This document shows positions 24,817 to 33,847 of a stretch of 64,000 nucleotides of DNA, piece after piece. The notes below the pieces were generated by a model. That model was not told where the DNA came from, did not search any database, and saw only the letters and a list, made by a program, of their open reading frames with translations. The position numbers and the translations under genes are program-made. The stretch spans positions 44,836 to 108,835 of the forward strand of contig NZ_KQ947477.1 of assembly GCF_001506075.1 (NCBI RefSeq), in the 5' to 3' direction. This DNA comes from Vibrio sp. MEBiC08052. GTDB lineage: Bacteria > Pseudomonadota > Gammaproteobacteria > Enterobacterales > Vibrionaceae. The first letter of the stretch is position 1, and each line of letters starts with the position of its first letter.

Positions 24817-26118
24817 ATGGATTGGCAAATTATTATTGTTCTGTTTGGTACCTTCTTTATTTTCTTGGGATTAGGTGTACCAATTTCATTTGGTATTGCA
24901 ATTTCATCACTGCTGACAGTCATGCTCTCGCTCCCTTTTGATGCAGCAATTGCGGTTATTTCGCAGAAACTGGCTTCCGGTCTGGATAGCTTCTCTCTGT
25001 TAGCGATTCCTTTCTTCATTCTCGCAGGGAATATCATGAATCAGGGCGGTATCGCCCTACGGCTGATTAACTTTGCCAAAGTACTGGGCGGCCAATTACC
25101 GGGCTCATTGGCGCACGTCAATGTACTGGCTAATATGATGTTCGGTTCAATTTCCGGCTCGGCCGTTGCATCCGCAGCAGCGGTCGGTGGCACCATGTCT
25201 CCGTTACAAAAGAAAGAAGGCTACGATCCGGCATATTCCGCAGCCGTCAACATTACCTCTTGTCCGACCGGATTACTGATTCCGCCCAGTAATACTTTTA
25301 TCGTCTATTCATTAATTTCCGGCGGAACATCGATTGGCGCCTTGTTTCTCGCAGGTTACATCCCCGGCCTGATCATGGGCTTAGGTTTAATGGTTGTCGC
25401 GGCAATTATTGCGAAAAAACGCAACTATCCGGTCTCCGAAAAACCCAGTGGTCAAATCGTACTGCAAAGAACACTCGATGCGCTGCCAAGCCTTGGTCTG
25501 ATTGTCATCATTATGGGCGGGATTATCGGTGGTATCTTTACCGCGACCGAAGCATCAGCCATTGCAGTGGTTTACACACTGATGCTGGCCGTGGTGTTCT
25601 ATCGTGAAGTCACGATCAGACAAATTCCGGCGATTATTTTGGAGTCGGTGATCACCACCTCAATTGTACTGCTCTTGATCGGTGCCTCAATGGGGATGTC
25701 CTGGGCAATGGCTAATGCCGATATCCCTTACATGATCAGTGATGCACTGATGAATGTATCTGAAAATCCGATCGTCGTGCTGCTCATCATTAACCTGATT
25801 CTATTAATCGTCGGGGTCTTTATGGATATGACACCGGCCCTGTTGATTTTCACCCCGATCTTTTTGCCGATTGCGATGGATCTGGGGATGGATCCGGTTC
25901 ACTTCGGAATCATGATGACATTTAACCTCTGTATCGGTATCTGTACGCCGCCGGTCGGTAGTGCACTGTTTATCGGTTGCTCGGTAGGTAAAGTGAAAAT
26001 CGATAAAGTTATCAAGCCGTTACTGCCTTTCTATGCAGTCTTAGTGCTCGCGCTGATGCTGGTCACCTACATTCCGGAAATCAGCTTAGCACTGCCTCAA
26101 GCCTTCCTCGGCTATTAA
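24817..26118 (+). CDS. dctM: TRAP transporter large permease DctM
   Basis: The sodium-coupled transport subunit, 433 residues with about 12 membrane helices. Conserved motifs: FFILAGNIMNQGGIA, MMFGSISGSAVASAAAVGG, PPSNTFIVYSLISGG and GICTPPVGSALFIGC. An AGGAACTG ribosome site precedes the ATG. It forms the importer with DctQ and the divergently encoded DctP. Placement ahead of uxuB, uxaC, kdgK and kdgA indicates uptake of a hexuronate. Confidence 0.94.
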   Translation: MDWQIIIVLFGTFFIFLGLGVPISFGIAISSLLTVMLSLPFDAAIAVISQKLASGLDSFSLLAIPFFILAGNIMNQGGIALRLINFAKVLGGQLPGSLAHVNVLANMMFGSISGSAVASAAAVGGTMSPLQKKEGYDPAYSAAVNITSCPTGLLIPPSNTFIVYSLISGGTSIGALFLAGYIPGLIMGLGLMVVAAIIAKKRNYPVSEKPSGQIVLQRTLDALPSLGLIVIIMGGIIGGIFTATEASAIAVVYTLMLAVVFYREVTIRQIPAIILESVITTSIVLLLIGASMGMSWAMANADIPYMISDALMNVSENPIVVLLIINLILLIVGVFMDMTPALLIFTPIFLPIAMDLGMDPVHFGIMMTFNLCIGICTPPVGSALFIGCSVGKVKIDKVIKPLLPFYAVLVLALMLVTYIPEISLALPQAFLGY

Positions 26119-26135
26119 TCTCACTGGTATTCTTG

Positions 26136-26158
26136 GGGGCGTGCGATAAGGACGCCCC
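26136..26158 (+). other. Intercistronic hairpin dctM-GH31
   Basis: GGGGCGT / ACGCCCC around a 9-base loop, no T run. It probably modulates expression within the operon. Confidence 0.45.
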
Positions 26159-26172
26159 GGTGTAAGGACTAA

Positions 26173-28551
26173 ATGATGAAAACATTAAAACATTGGCAAT
26201 GGGATTCAGCTCAGGGTAACGAAATCATTCTTCGCTGCGATGCAAAACATACCCTGCATATCTTTGTTCTCGAACCCGATATCTTCCGCGTGCTAGTCAA
26301 GAAAAATGCAAGCTTGCGCCTCGACAGAACCTGGACCGTCTCCCCTGCCGCCGATGATATCGACTGGAACGGCCGGGCAAGAACATCGATGCAAGGCTAT
26401 TCGCTGCCCGATTATCAGTTAAACCGCAGTGATGATGAAGTTGAAATCGCTACCGACCGCCTGAAACTGACCATCACACAACCCTTGCAATTCCACTGGC
26501 ACTACCATGCTCAAGGGGAGTGGCAGCCCCTCGCCCATGATCGTAAAACCGGTGCGATTCAGCTCGCGACAAGCACCGAAGGGGTCGCCCACTTCATGCA
26601 CCGGGGCGATAACGAGCATTACTTTGGCCTCGGAGAAAAGACCGGGAATCTCAACCGAGAAGGCCGCCGCTTTGAAATGCGTAACCTCGACGCGATGGGA
26701 TACAACGCCAGCTCGACAGATCCACTTTATAAACACATCCCGTTTTACATTACCCGGACACCGCAGAATGTGAGTTACGGTTTGTTCTACGATAACCTCG
26801 CCAGCTGCTGGTTTGACTTGGGCAATGAACTCGACAACTATCACATCAAATATCGTAGCTATCGTGCTGAAGACGGCGATCTGGATTTTTACTTCATCCT
26901 TGGCCCGCAAGTCATTGATGTCACCCGCTCATTTGTCAAACTGACCGGCGGCACAATCTTCGGCCCGAAATGGAGTTTAGGCTACAGCGGTTCGACAATG
27001 CGTTATACCGACGAGCCTAATGCCCAAGAACTGCTCGAGAGCTTCGTCGATCAGTGCGCAGCCCATCAAATCCCATGCGACTCTTTCCAGCTCTCATCAG
27101 GCTATACCTCAATTGGCGATAAGCGTTACGTCTTTCACTGGAATCATGACAAAGTCCCCGACCCGACGGCCATGTCGGACTATTTCCACCAGCATGGCTT
27201 GAAGCTCGCAGCCAATATCAAGCCCTGTCTGCTGCATGATCACCCGATGTATCAGGAAGTCAAACAACAGGGGCTGTTTATTCAGGATTCAAAAAGCGAT
27301 ACTCCGGAAATTTCGGTCTTCTGGGATGCGGAGGGTTCTCACCTCGACTTTACCAATCCGAAAACCATCGACTGGTGGAAAAGCAACGTCACCGAACAGC
27401 TGCTTGAATACGGTATCGACGCAACATGGAACGACAACAATGAATATGAAATATGGGATCGTGAGGCGCGCTGTTACGGGTTCGGCAACGCCATCCCGGT
27501 TAGCTTAATCAGACCGTTACAACCCCTGTTGATGATGAAAGCGTCGTACCATGCCCAGCGAGAATTCGCACCGCAATTACGGCCTTACCTGATCTCCCGT
27601 TCCGGATGTCCCGGCATGAACCGATACGTCCAGACTTGGAGTGGTGACAACCGCACCAACTGGACGAGCCTGAAGTACAACATCAAAATGGGCTTGGGCA
27701 TGAGCCTATCGGGTTTGTACAATATCGGCCATGATGTCGGTGGATTCTCCGGTGATAAACCCGATCCCGAACTCTTTGTCCGTTGGGTGCAAAATGGCGT
27801 GATGCACCCGCGTTTTACCATTCATTCATGGAATGACGACGGGACGGTCAATGAACCGTGGATGTACCCGGAAGTCACCCCGATTATTCGCAAAGCGATG
27901 GCACTGCGCTATCAGCTGATGCCTTATCTCTATGATGCGCTGTGGCTGGCTCACCATGAACATCAACCGATGCTTCGTCCGACCTTCCTCGATCATGAGC
28001 ATGATGCCAACACTTGGGCGGAAAATGATGACTTTATGCTCGGTCAGTCGCTACTGGTGGCTTCAGTGGTTGAACCGAATCAACGTCAGCGTGAGGTTTA
28101 TCTCCCGGATAACACCGTCGGATGGTATGACTTCTATACTCACCAATGGTTTAGTGCCGGTCAAACGATCACTGTACCGGCCGAGTTAGAGACGCTGCCG
28201 CTGCTGGTCAAAGCCGGCTGTGTACTGCCGCTCAACCCGGAAACCGGTGTCGCAAATACCCGGCATGACAACCAGCGGGTGCTACTGATTTTCCCGGCTC
28301 AGGGCACACATCATTTTTCGCAAACCATTTTTGACGATGACGGTGAGAGTTATGCCTATCAGAACGGTCAATATGCCGAGCTGTCTGTCGCTGTGACAAC
28401 CGATGCCAAATCGGTTCAGGTCTCCGTCTCGAAAACGGGTGACTTCCAACCCGATTATGATTGCATCGAGATTCAACTCCCTATGACGGAAAACCGGCAG
28501 CTGATCGTCAACGGTCAGCCAACTGAGAACCATCATCGTATTTCAATCTGA
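26173..28551 (+). CDS. GH31-family alpha-glycosidase
   Basis: A retaining alpha-glycosidase, 792 residues, cytoplasmic (no signal peptide). The N-terminal beta-sandwich (about 1-240) includes GLGEKTGNLNREGRRFEMRN. The GH31 barrel has the nucleophile Asp421 in ATWNDNNE and the proposed acid/base Asp492 in WSGDN; WxDNNE is the form seen in alpha-glucosidases. C-terminal beta domains follow. AAGGA lies 7 bases before ATGATG. Inside a hexuronate operon, it may release a monosaccharide or uronic acid from an imported alpha-linked disaccharide. The true substrate cannot be told from sequence; alpha-glucosidase and alpha-xylosidase are alternatives. Confidence 0.88.
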   Translation: MMKTLKHWQWDSAQGNEIILRCDAKHTLHIFVLEPDIFRVLVKKNASLRLDRTWTVSPAADDIDWNGRARTSMQGYSLPDYQLNRSDDEVEIATDRLKLTITQPLQFHWHYHAQGEWQPLAHDRKTGAIQLATSTEGVAHFMHRGDNEHYFGLGEKTGNLNREGRRFEMRNLDAMGYNASSTDPLYKHIPFYITRTPQNVSYGLFYDNLASCWFDLGNELDNYHIKYRSYRAEDGDLDFYFILGPQVIDVTRSFVKLTGGTIFGPKWSLGYSGSTMRYTDEPNAQELLESFVDQCAAHQIPCDSFQLSSGYTSIGDKRYVFHWNHDKVPDPTAMSDYFHQHGLKLAANIKPCLLHDHPMYQEVKQQGLFIQDSKSDTPEISVFWDAEGSHLDFTNPKTIDWWKSNVTEQLLEYGIDATWNDNNEYEIWDREARCYGFGNAIPVSLIRPLQPLLMMKASYHAQREFAPQLRPYLISRSGCPGMNRYVQTWSGDNRTNWTSLKYNIKMGLGMSLSGLYNIGHDVGGFSGDKPDPELFVRWVQNGVMHPRFTIHSWNDDGTVNEPWMYPEVTPIIRKAMALRYQLMPYLYDALWLAHHEHQPMLRPTFLDHEHDANTWAENDDFMLGQSLLVASVVEPNQRQREVYLPDNTVGWYDFYTHQWFSAGQTITVPAELETLPLLVKAGCVLPLNPETGVANTRHDNQRVLLIFPAQGTHHFSQTIFDDDGESYAYQNGQYAELSVAVTTDAKSVQVSVSKTGDFQPDYDCIEIQLPMTENRQLIVNGQPTENHHRISI

Positions 28552-28563
28552 GAAGAGAGCAAC

Positions 28564-30042
28564 ATGAAGACTATAGCGAATACACAACTCAATTCTGGCG
28601 TATCTTTACCAGAATATGATCGAAACCGTCTGGTGACGAGAATAGTTCACTTAGGATTCGGCGCATTCCACCGCGCACATCAGGCGCTCTTCACCCATGA
28701 AATGTTACAAAAAACCGCCAGTGACTGGGGAATCTGCGAAGTCAGTCTCTTCACCAGTGAAGACCTGATCACCGCACTGCGCCGTCAGGATCACTGCTAC
28801 ACCGTCGCAGAAAAAGGTGCAGAGGAAACGGTTGTCAAAGTGATTGGTGCCGTGACCGAGTCATGCCATCCGAAGTTGGACAGTATTGAAGCGGTACTGG
28901 AGAAAATGGCGGAACCGCAAGTGGCAATCGTCTCGATGACCATCACCGAAAAAGGGTATTGTGTCGATCCGGCGACAGGTCAGCTAGACCTGACTCACCC
29001 TCTGATTCAACAGGATTTACAAACACCGCACGCCCCCAAATCAGCGCTCGGTTATATCGTTGAGGCGCTGAAACGACGTTATGAACGAGGCTTACAGCCT
29101 TTTACGGTCATGTCATGCGATAACATCCAAGAAAACGGGCATGTGGCCAGAGCCGCGGTACTTGAATTCTCCCGCCAACTGGATCCGCAGCTTCACCGCT
29201 GGATCGAAACCCATGTTACGTTCCCTTGCACCATGGTTGATCGGATTGTACCGGCAGCAACGCTTGATACACTCGACGAAATTGCAACATTGTTGGGCTG
29301 CGACGATCCATGTGCGATTGCTTGTGAGCCCTTCAGTCAATGGGTGATTGAAGATAACTTCGCTGCCGGGCGTCCCGAATGGGATGTGGCGGGCGCAGAG
29401 TTTGTTGACGATGTCGTCCCCTATGAAGAGATGAAACTGAGAATGCTCAACGGGAGTCACTCGTTTCTCGCTTATCTCGGCTACCTCGGTGGCTATGAGC
29501 ATATCTCTGACACGATGACGGATGCAGGCTATCGTCAGGCCGCTTTCGACATGATGCTCAAAGCGCAGGCTCCATCACTCAATATGCCGCAAGGAACCGA
29601 CCTGACAGCCTATGCCACCCAACTGATTGAACGCTTCAGCAACCCAAGTCTCAAGCACCGCACCTGGCAAATTGCGATGGACGGCAGTCAAAAAATTCCA
29701 CAACGGATGGGTCACAGCCTGAAATATCATCTGGCTCATGGCAGTGATTTTTCGTGGATTGCAACCGGGATTGCCGGCTGGATGCGTTATGTCTCAGGTG
29801 TTGATGAGCATGGCAATGAGATTGATGTGCGCGATCCGATGGCAAAGCAGCTCCGTGATATCTGTGATCAACACGGACTCAATGTATCGGTTGTGCCGGC
29901 ATTACTTAGTGTGGAAGCGATTTTCTCTCGCGAACTGGGCCAGAACCCACAAGTCATTGAAGCTGTGAGTCACGCCTATCAATCGTTACTGGATCATGGT
30001 GCCCGCGCAACGGTCGCAGCACTGTCAGGAGGAACCCAATGA
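28564..30042 (+). CDS. uxuB: D-fructuronate reductase (mannonate oxidoreductase) UxuB
   Basis: NADH-dependent reduction of D-fructuronate to D-mannonate, the substrate of UxuA. The 492-residue product belongs to the polyol/mannitol long-chain dehydrogenase family. Motifs: VHLGFGAFHRAHQA (nucleotide fold), SMTITEKGY, CDNIQENG, FPCTMVDRIVP and the catalytic-lysine motif KLRMLNGSHS. GAAGAGAG lies upstream. It overlaps uxaC by 4 bases (ATGA), giving coupled translation. UxaB (tagaturonate reductase) is a close paralogue; UxuB is preferred because uxuA is present and uxaA is not. Confidence 0.93.
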   Translation: MKTIANTQLNSGVSLPEYDRNRLVTRIVHLGFGAFHRAHQALFTHEMLQKTASDWGICEVSLFTSEDLITALRRQDHCYTVAEKGAEETVVKVIGAVTESCHPKLDSIEAVLEKMAEPQVAIVSMTITEKGYCVDPATGQLDLTHPLIQQDLQTPHAPKSALGYIVEALKRRYERGLQPFTVMSCDNIQENGHVARAAVLEFSRQLDPQLHRWIETHVTFPCTMVDRIVPAATLDTLDEIATLLGCDDPCAIACEPFSQWVIEDNFAAGRPEWDVAGAEFVDDVVPYEEMKLRMLNGSHSFLAYLGYLGGYEHISDTMTDAGYRQAAFDMMLKAQAPSLNMPQGTDLTAYATQLIERFSNPSLKHRTWQIAMDGSQKIPQRMGHSLKYHLAHGSDFSWIATGIAGWMRYVSGVDEHGNEIDVRDPMAKQLRDICDQHGLNVSVVPALLSVEAIFSRELGQNPQVIEAVSHAYQSLLDHGARATVAALSGGTQ

Positions 30043-31451
30043 AGAACTTTATGGATGAAGACTTTTTGCTGAATACGGAAACTGCGCGTCGTCTCTATCA
30101 CGAATACGCCTGTCATCAACCGATTTATGATTATCACTGCCATCTGAGTCCGGCAGAGGTCGCGAATAACCGTCAATTCGAAAATCTGACCCAAATCTGG
30201 CTCGCAGGAGATCACTACAAATGGCGGGCAATGCGCTCGGCAGGGGTGCCTGAACACCAGATCACCGGGAATGCCAGCGACTATGACAAATATCTCGCTT
30301 GGGCAAATACGGTGCCGCAAACATTAGGGAATCCTCTGTATCACTGGACGCATCTGGAACTGCGTCGTCCATTCGGCATCACCAATACCCTGTTGGGGCC
30401 GCAAACCGCGAATGCGGTCTGGGAACAGTGCAACGAACGATTGGCCATGCCAGACTATTCTGCCCGGGGGATCATGCAACAGATGAACGTTGCCATGGTC
30501 GGCACCACCGATGATCCGATCGATTCACTCGAACACCATCGAACCATTGCTCAGGATAATGATTTCGATATCGCGGTTCTGCCAAGCTGGCGTCCGGACA
30601 AAGTCTTCAAAATAGAACTCGATGGTTTCGCTGACTACATCCACAAGCTGGGGGAAGTCGCTGACATCAATATCGAATGCTTCAGTGATTTACTCAGCGC
30701 ACTCGATCAGCGTCTGGCTCACTTCGATGCCCACGGCTGCCGTGCCGCAGACCACGGGATTGAGATTGTACGCTATGCGCCGATCCCGGATGAAAAAGCA
30801 CTTGATACCCTGCTGAGACGTCGCTGCAATGGTGAAACGCTCTCTGAATTGGAATGCGCCCAGTTTTCAACCGCGGTGCAAGTCTGGCTCGGTCAGCGTT
30901 ACGCCAAGCTTGGTTGGGTTATGCAACTCCATATTGGTGCACAACGGAACAATAACAGCCGTATGTTCGCCCAACTCGGTCCGGATTCGGGTTTCGATTC
31001 AATTGGTGATCGGCCGTTTGCTTTTGAACTGGCTCATCTCTTAGATGAAATGGATAAGACCGACGCCCTGCCCCGAACCATTTTGTATTGCCTCAATCCG
31101 AGAGACAACGAAATGATGGCGACCATGATTGGTAACTTCCAAGGTGGCGGGATTGCCGGAAAAATTCAGTTTGGATCAGGATGGTGGTTTAACGATCAAA
31201 AAGACGGAATGCAGCGTCAGATAGAGCAACTGTCACAGCTTGGCCTGCTCAGCCAGTTTGTCGGGATGCTGACCGACTCACGTAGCTTCCTCTCTTATAC
31301 CCGTCACGAGTATTTCCGGCGGATTCTGTGCAATATGTTAGGAGGCTGGGTCGAAAATGGCGAAGTCCCCAATGACTTCTCGTTACTCGGTCCGATGGTT
31401 GAGAATATCTGTTTTGGTAATGCGCAACGCTATTTTGAAGTGAGGGATTAA
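30039..31451 (+). CDS. uxaC: Uronate isomerase UxaC
   Basis: Isomerises D-glucuronate to D-fructuronate (and galacturonate to tagaturonate), the first cytosolic step. It has 470 residues, the E. coli length. The amidohydrolase-fold metal site shows as YDYHCHLSP near the N-terminus. MVGTTDDPIDSLEHH and SWRPDK follow, then MQLHIGAQRNNN, GSGWWFNDQKDG, and the late TDSRSFLSYTRHEYFRRILC. It overlaps uxuB by 4 bases and is followed 3 bases later by kdgK. Confidence 0.96.
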   Translation: MKNFMDEDFLLNTETARRLYHEYACHQPIYDYHCHLSPAEVANNRQFENLTQIWLAGDHYKWRAMRSAGVPEHQITGNASDYDKYLAWANTVPQTLGNPLYHWTHLELRRPFGITNTLLGPQTANAVWEQCNERLAMPDYSARGIMQQMNVAMVGTTDDPIDSLEHHRTIAQDNDFDIAVLPSWRPDKVFKIELDGFADYIHKLGEVADINIECFSDLLSALDQRLAHFDAHGCRAADHGIEIVRYAPIPDEKALDTLLRRRCNGETLSELECAQFSTAVQVWLGQRYAKLGWVMQLHIGAQRNNNSRMFAQLGPDSGFDSIGDRPFAFELAHLLDEMDKTDALPRTILYCLNPRDNEMMATMIGNFQGGGIAGKIQFGSGWWFNDQKDGMQRQIEQLSQLGLLSQFVGMLTDSRSFLSYTRHEYFRRILCNMLGGWVENGEVPNDFSLLGPMVENICFGNAQRYFEVRD

Positions 31452-31454
31452 CGA

Positions 31455-32408
31455 ATGAAACATATCGCCATTATCGGTGAGTGTATGATTGAGTTGAATG
31501 GCAAACCATTCGGTCCGATGCAACAAACATTTGGCGGTGATACCCTCAACGCAGCCGTTTATCTGTGCCGGGGTCGTACTGCCAATCAGGATCCGGCGAA
31601 TATTCAGGTCTCCTATGTTACCGCGTTGGGAAGCGATCCACTCAGCCAGGGTATGATCTCACGTTGGCAACAGGAAGGGCTCGATACTGAATTGGTATTG
31701 CGTGATGAACACCGCTCTCCGGGGCTATATTTAATTCAACTCGACGATCAGGGAGAGCGGACATTTTTATACTGGCGTCATCAATCGGCAGCGCGTTATT
31801 TAATGCAACATCCCGATATTGACGGAATCAAAGCCGCTCTGAGCCATGTCGATATGGTTTTCCTCAGCGGCATTACCCTCGCAATTCTGCCGGAACAAGA
31901 TCGAATGGATCTGCTCAACCTGCTGGCAAAACTGCGCCAACAAGGGGTTGAAATTGCATTTGACAGTAACTTCCGTCCGGCACTGTGGCCCGACGATCAT
32001 CATGTCACCGTGAAAACGATCTACGAAGCCATGTATCGGCTTACCGACTTAGCCTTGGTCACATTTGATGACGAGCAACAATTGTGGGGAGATAATACAC
32101 CGACACACACGCTCAACCGTTTGAAAACGCTGGGAGTAAAGCATTGTGTAGTCAAAACGGGGGCTGATGGATGTCTCGTTGAGGCTCACGGTTTGCCAGC
32201 TCAAACCGTCGCCACCACCCCGGTTGAACAGGTGGTCGATACGACCTCCGCCGGTGATTCATTCAATGGCGGATTTCTATCGGCCTACTTAGCCGGATAC
32301 GATCTGGTTGAGGCGTGCCAGCGAGGCAACAAACTCGCGGGAACAGTGATTCAACATCGCGGCGCCATTATCGACAACATCTACACTCAAGCCGCTCTGA
32401 TTTCTTAA
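31455..32408 (+). CDS. kdgK: 2-keto-3-deoxygluconate kinase KdgK
   Basis: Phosphorylates KDG to KDPG with ATP. The 317-residue PfkB-family kinase carries the substrate-side GGDTLNAAV motif and the C-terminal anion-hole and catalytic motif DTTSAGDSFNGGF. The gene begins 3 bases after uxaC (GAGGGATTAACG upstream) and sits before kdgA. Together KdgK and KdgA complete the lower hexuronate route. Confidence 0.95.
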   Translation: MKHIAIIGECMIELNGKPFGPMQQTFGGDTLNAAVYLCRGRTANQDPANIQVSYVTALGSDPLSQGMISRWQQEGLDTELVLRDEHRSPGLYLIQLDDQGERTFLYWRHQSAARYLMQHPDIDGIKAALSHVDMVFLSGITLAILPEQDRMDLLNLLAKLRQQGVEIAFDSNFRPALWPDDHHVTVKTIYEAMYRLTDLALVTFDDEQQLWGDNTPTHTLNRLKTLGVKHCVVKTGADGCLVEAHGLPAQTVATTPVEQVVDTTSAGDSFNGGFLSAYLAGYDLVEACQRGNKLAGTVIQHRGAIIDNIYTQAALIS

Positions 32409-32420
32409 TAAGGAACAACC

Positions 32421-33050
32421 ATGTCAGACATTAAACAGCAAATCAAAGCTATTAAAATTATTCCTGTGATTGCAATCGACAAAGCCGAGGACATCATTCC
32501 TCTGGGCAAAGTGCTGGCTGAAAACGGCCTGCCCGCAGCCGAAATCACCTTCCGATCAGATGCAGCTGCCGAAGCCATTCGTCTGCTGCGTGAATCACAG
32601 CCAGACATGCTAATCGGTGCTGGTACCGTACTCAACCGGGAGCAGGTTATCGCCGCCAAAGAAGCGGGAGCGACATTTATTGTCTCTCCCGGTTTTAATC
32701 CCAATACAGTCCTGGCCTGTCAGGAACTCGGCATTGAAATCATTCCGGGAATCAATAACCCGAGCGTGGTTGAAGCCGCACTGGAAATGGGAATCACCAC
32801 CATGAAATTCTTCCCTGCGGAGCCATCGGGTGGGATCAACATGGTTAAGTCTTTGCTTGCACCGTATACCAATCTGGAGCTGATGCCGACCGGTGGTATC
32901 AAACCATCAAACATCAAAGATTACCTCGATATCCCTCGCGTGATAGCCTGTGGGGGAACATGGATGGTCGAAAAATCACTGATTGAAGCCGGAAACTGGG
33001 AAGAAGTCGCCCGCCTCACCCGCGAAGCGGTCGCCTTGATTCAGGCATAA
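32421..33050 (+). CDS. kdgA: KDPG aldolase
   Basis: Cleaves 2-keto-3-deoxy-6-phosphogluconate to pyruvate and glyceraldehyde-3-phosphate. The 209-residue product has the class I aldolase features: AEITFRSDAA with the general-base Glu, GAGTVLNREQ, FIVSPGFNP, and the Schiff-base Lys in MKFFPAE. TGGIKPSNI forms the phosphate site. It is the last gene of the operon; AAGGAAC lies upstream. An Entner-Doudoroff eda paralogue elsewhere in the genome is possible. Confidence 0.95.
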   Translation: MSDIKQQIKAIKIIPVIAIDKAEDIIPLGKVLAENGLPAAEITFRSDAAAEAIRLLRESQPDMLIGAGTVLNREQVIAAKEAGATFIVSPGFNPNTVLACQELGIEIIPGINNPSVVEAALEMGITTMKFFPAEPSGGINMVKSLLAPYTNLELMPTGGIKPSNIKDYLDIPRVIACGGTWMVEKSLIEAGNWEEVARLTREAVALIQA

Positions 33051-33070
33051 CACCTTACCGGATATCAACA

Positions 33071-33103
33071 AAAATATAAAAAGCCTTGCGACAACAAGGC
33101 TTT
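33071..33103 (-). terminator. Terminator, best read on the minus strand
   Basis: AAAGCCTTG / CAAGGCTTT, 9-bp stem with a 6-base loop. On the minus strand it is followed by TTATATTTTTG, a usable U tract, so it ends transcripts arriving from the small peptide gene at 33137-33286. On the plus strand (after kdgA) the tail is TCCATG, a poor terminator. Confidence 0.75.
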
Positions 33104-33136
33104 CCATGCCATTACCAACCACAACGAGTATGCTTC

Positions 33137-33286
33137 TTATTCATTGTCTGCTTTATCGCAGCATGAAGAGCCACTTCCCCCTTCGTCGTCATTTTCCCAA
33201 CCGCCATCAATGATGCCGGACTTCTCAGTCAAATATCTTAATTTCTCAGCCTGAGTATCAGTTACTTCTGTATTCAGTGAGCACAT
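33137..33286 (-). CDS. Small Cys-containing peptide (49 aa), unrecognised
   Basis: A 49-codon frame, ATG at 33286 to TAA at 33137, followed 34 bases later by a good minus-strand terminator. The N-terminal part is helix-prone and charged (QAEKLRYLTEKSG). The C-terminal part changes to IDGGWENDDEGG and then GSGSSCCDKADNE, a Gly/Ser-rich tail with a CC pair. The change from helical leader to a short Gly/Cys core resembles modified-peptide precursors. I see no ribosome site at this ATG. AAAGGTGG lies about 6 bases before an in-frame CTG seven codons upstream, so the start is uncertain. No modification enzyme is adjacent. It could be a decayed gene. Confidence 0.5.
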   Translation of the reverse strand: MCSLNTEVTDTQAEKLRYLTEKSGIIDGGWENDDEGGSGSSCCDKADNE

Positions 33287-33556
33287 TGTTGTGACGCTAA
33301 AAAACAGTGTCTACCCACCTTTAGAACCAAATTCTATTGCTATATACAATGATTCAACCATGAAACAACTGAGTAATAAAACGATTAAATAAATGAGCGA
33401 TTAAATGATTACATAACTGACAAAATCAACAACTTAAATATTATTAAAAACACTTTCACACCATTACTTAATTAATAAATATGATTCATAACCATATAAT
33501 GACCAAACAGAAAATTACATATAATGTAACAAAATAAATAATATCTTAACATTTAA

Positions 33557-33577
33557 TTAGTGATTATTAATCATATA
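33557..33577. promoter_or_regulatory. Possible LuxR/HapR-type operator upstream of carA
   Basis: TTAGTGATTATTAATCATATA has the imperfect dyad TGAT-n-ATCA with TTA/TAA flanks like Vibrio quorum-sensing master-regulator sites. Very AT-rich surroundings make chance matches likely. Confidence 0.25.
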
Positions 33578-33797
33578 TATACAATGATTAAAATATTAAT
33601 TACATGCTATATAATTAAGAAAATCATCTGTCACTGAACAATTAATGCCATATTATTCATAGATATATATTAATCAAATGATAAATTGAAAAAAATATAG
33701 TAAAAATTCAATTTAGGTTGAAAAAATTAATTTATTTAAATTGTGTTAATAATTCATTAATAATGTGATCCAAATAGCGTTTATAAATTTACCAACA

Positions 33798-33825
33798 TTG
33801 ACAAAAAATTAAGGTTGTCTAGATT
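33798..33825 (+). promoter_or_regulatory. Predicted sigma-70 promoter of the car cluster
   Basis: Perfect -35 TTGACA (33798-33803), 16-base spacer, -10 TAGATT (33820-33825). It would place the transcript start about 18 bases before the short leader frame and 45 before carA. Confidence 0.55.
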
Positions 33826-33847
33826 ATCCAACTCAAAGGATTTATTT

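Noticed and set aside
29113..29502. Antisense open frames over uxuB, uxaC, lptD and yhdP
   Set aside because: They lie inside strongly conserved genes in the opposite frame, have no ribosome site or family features and are by-products of codon use.
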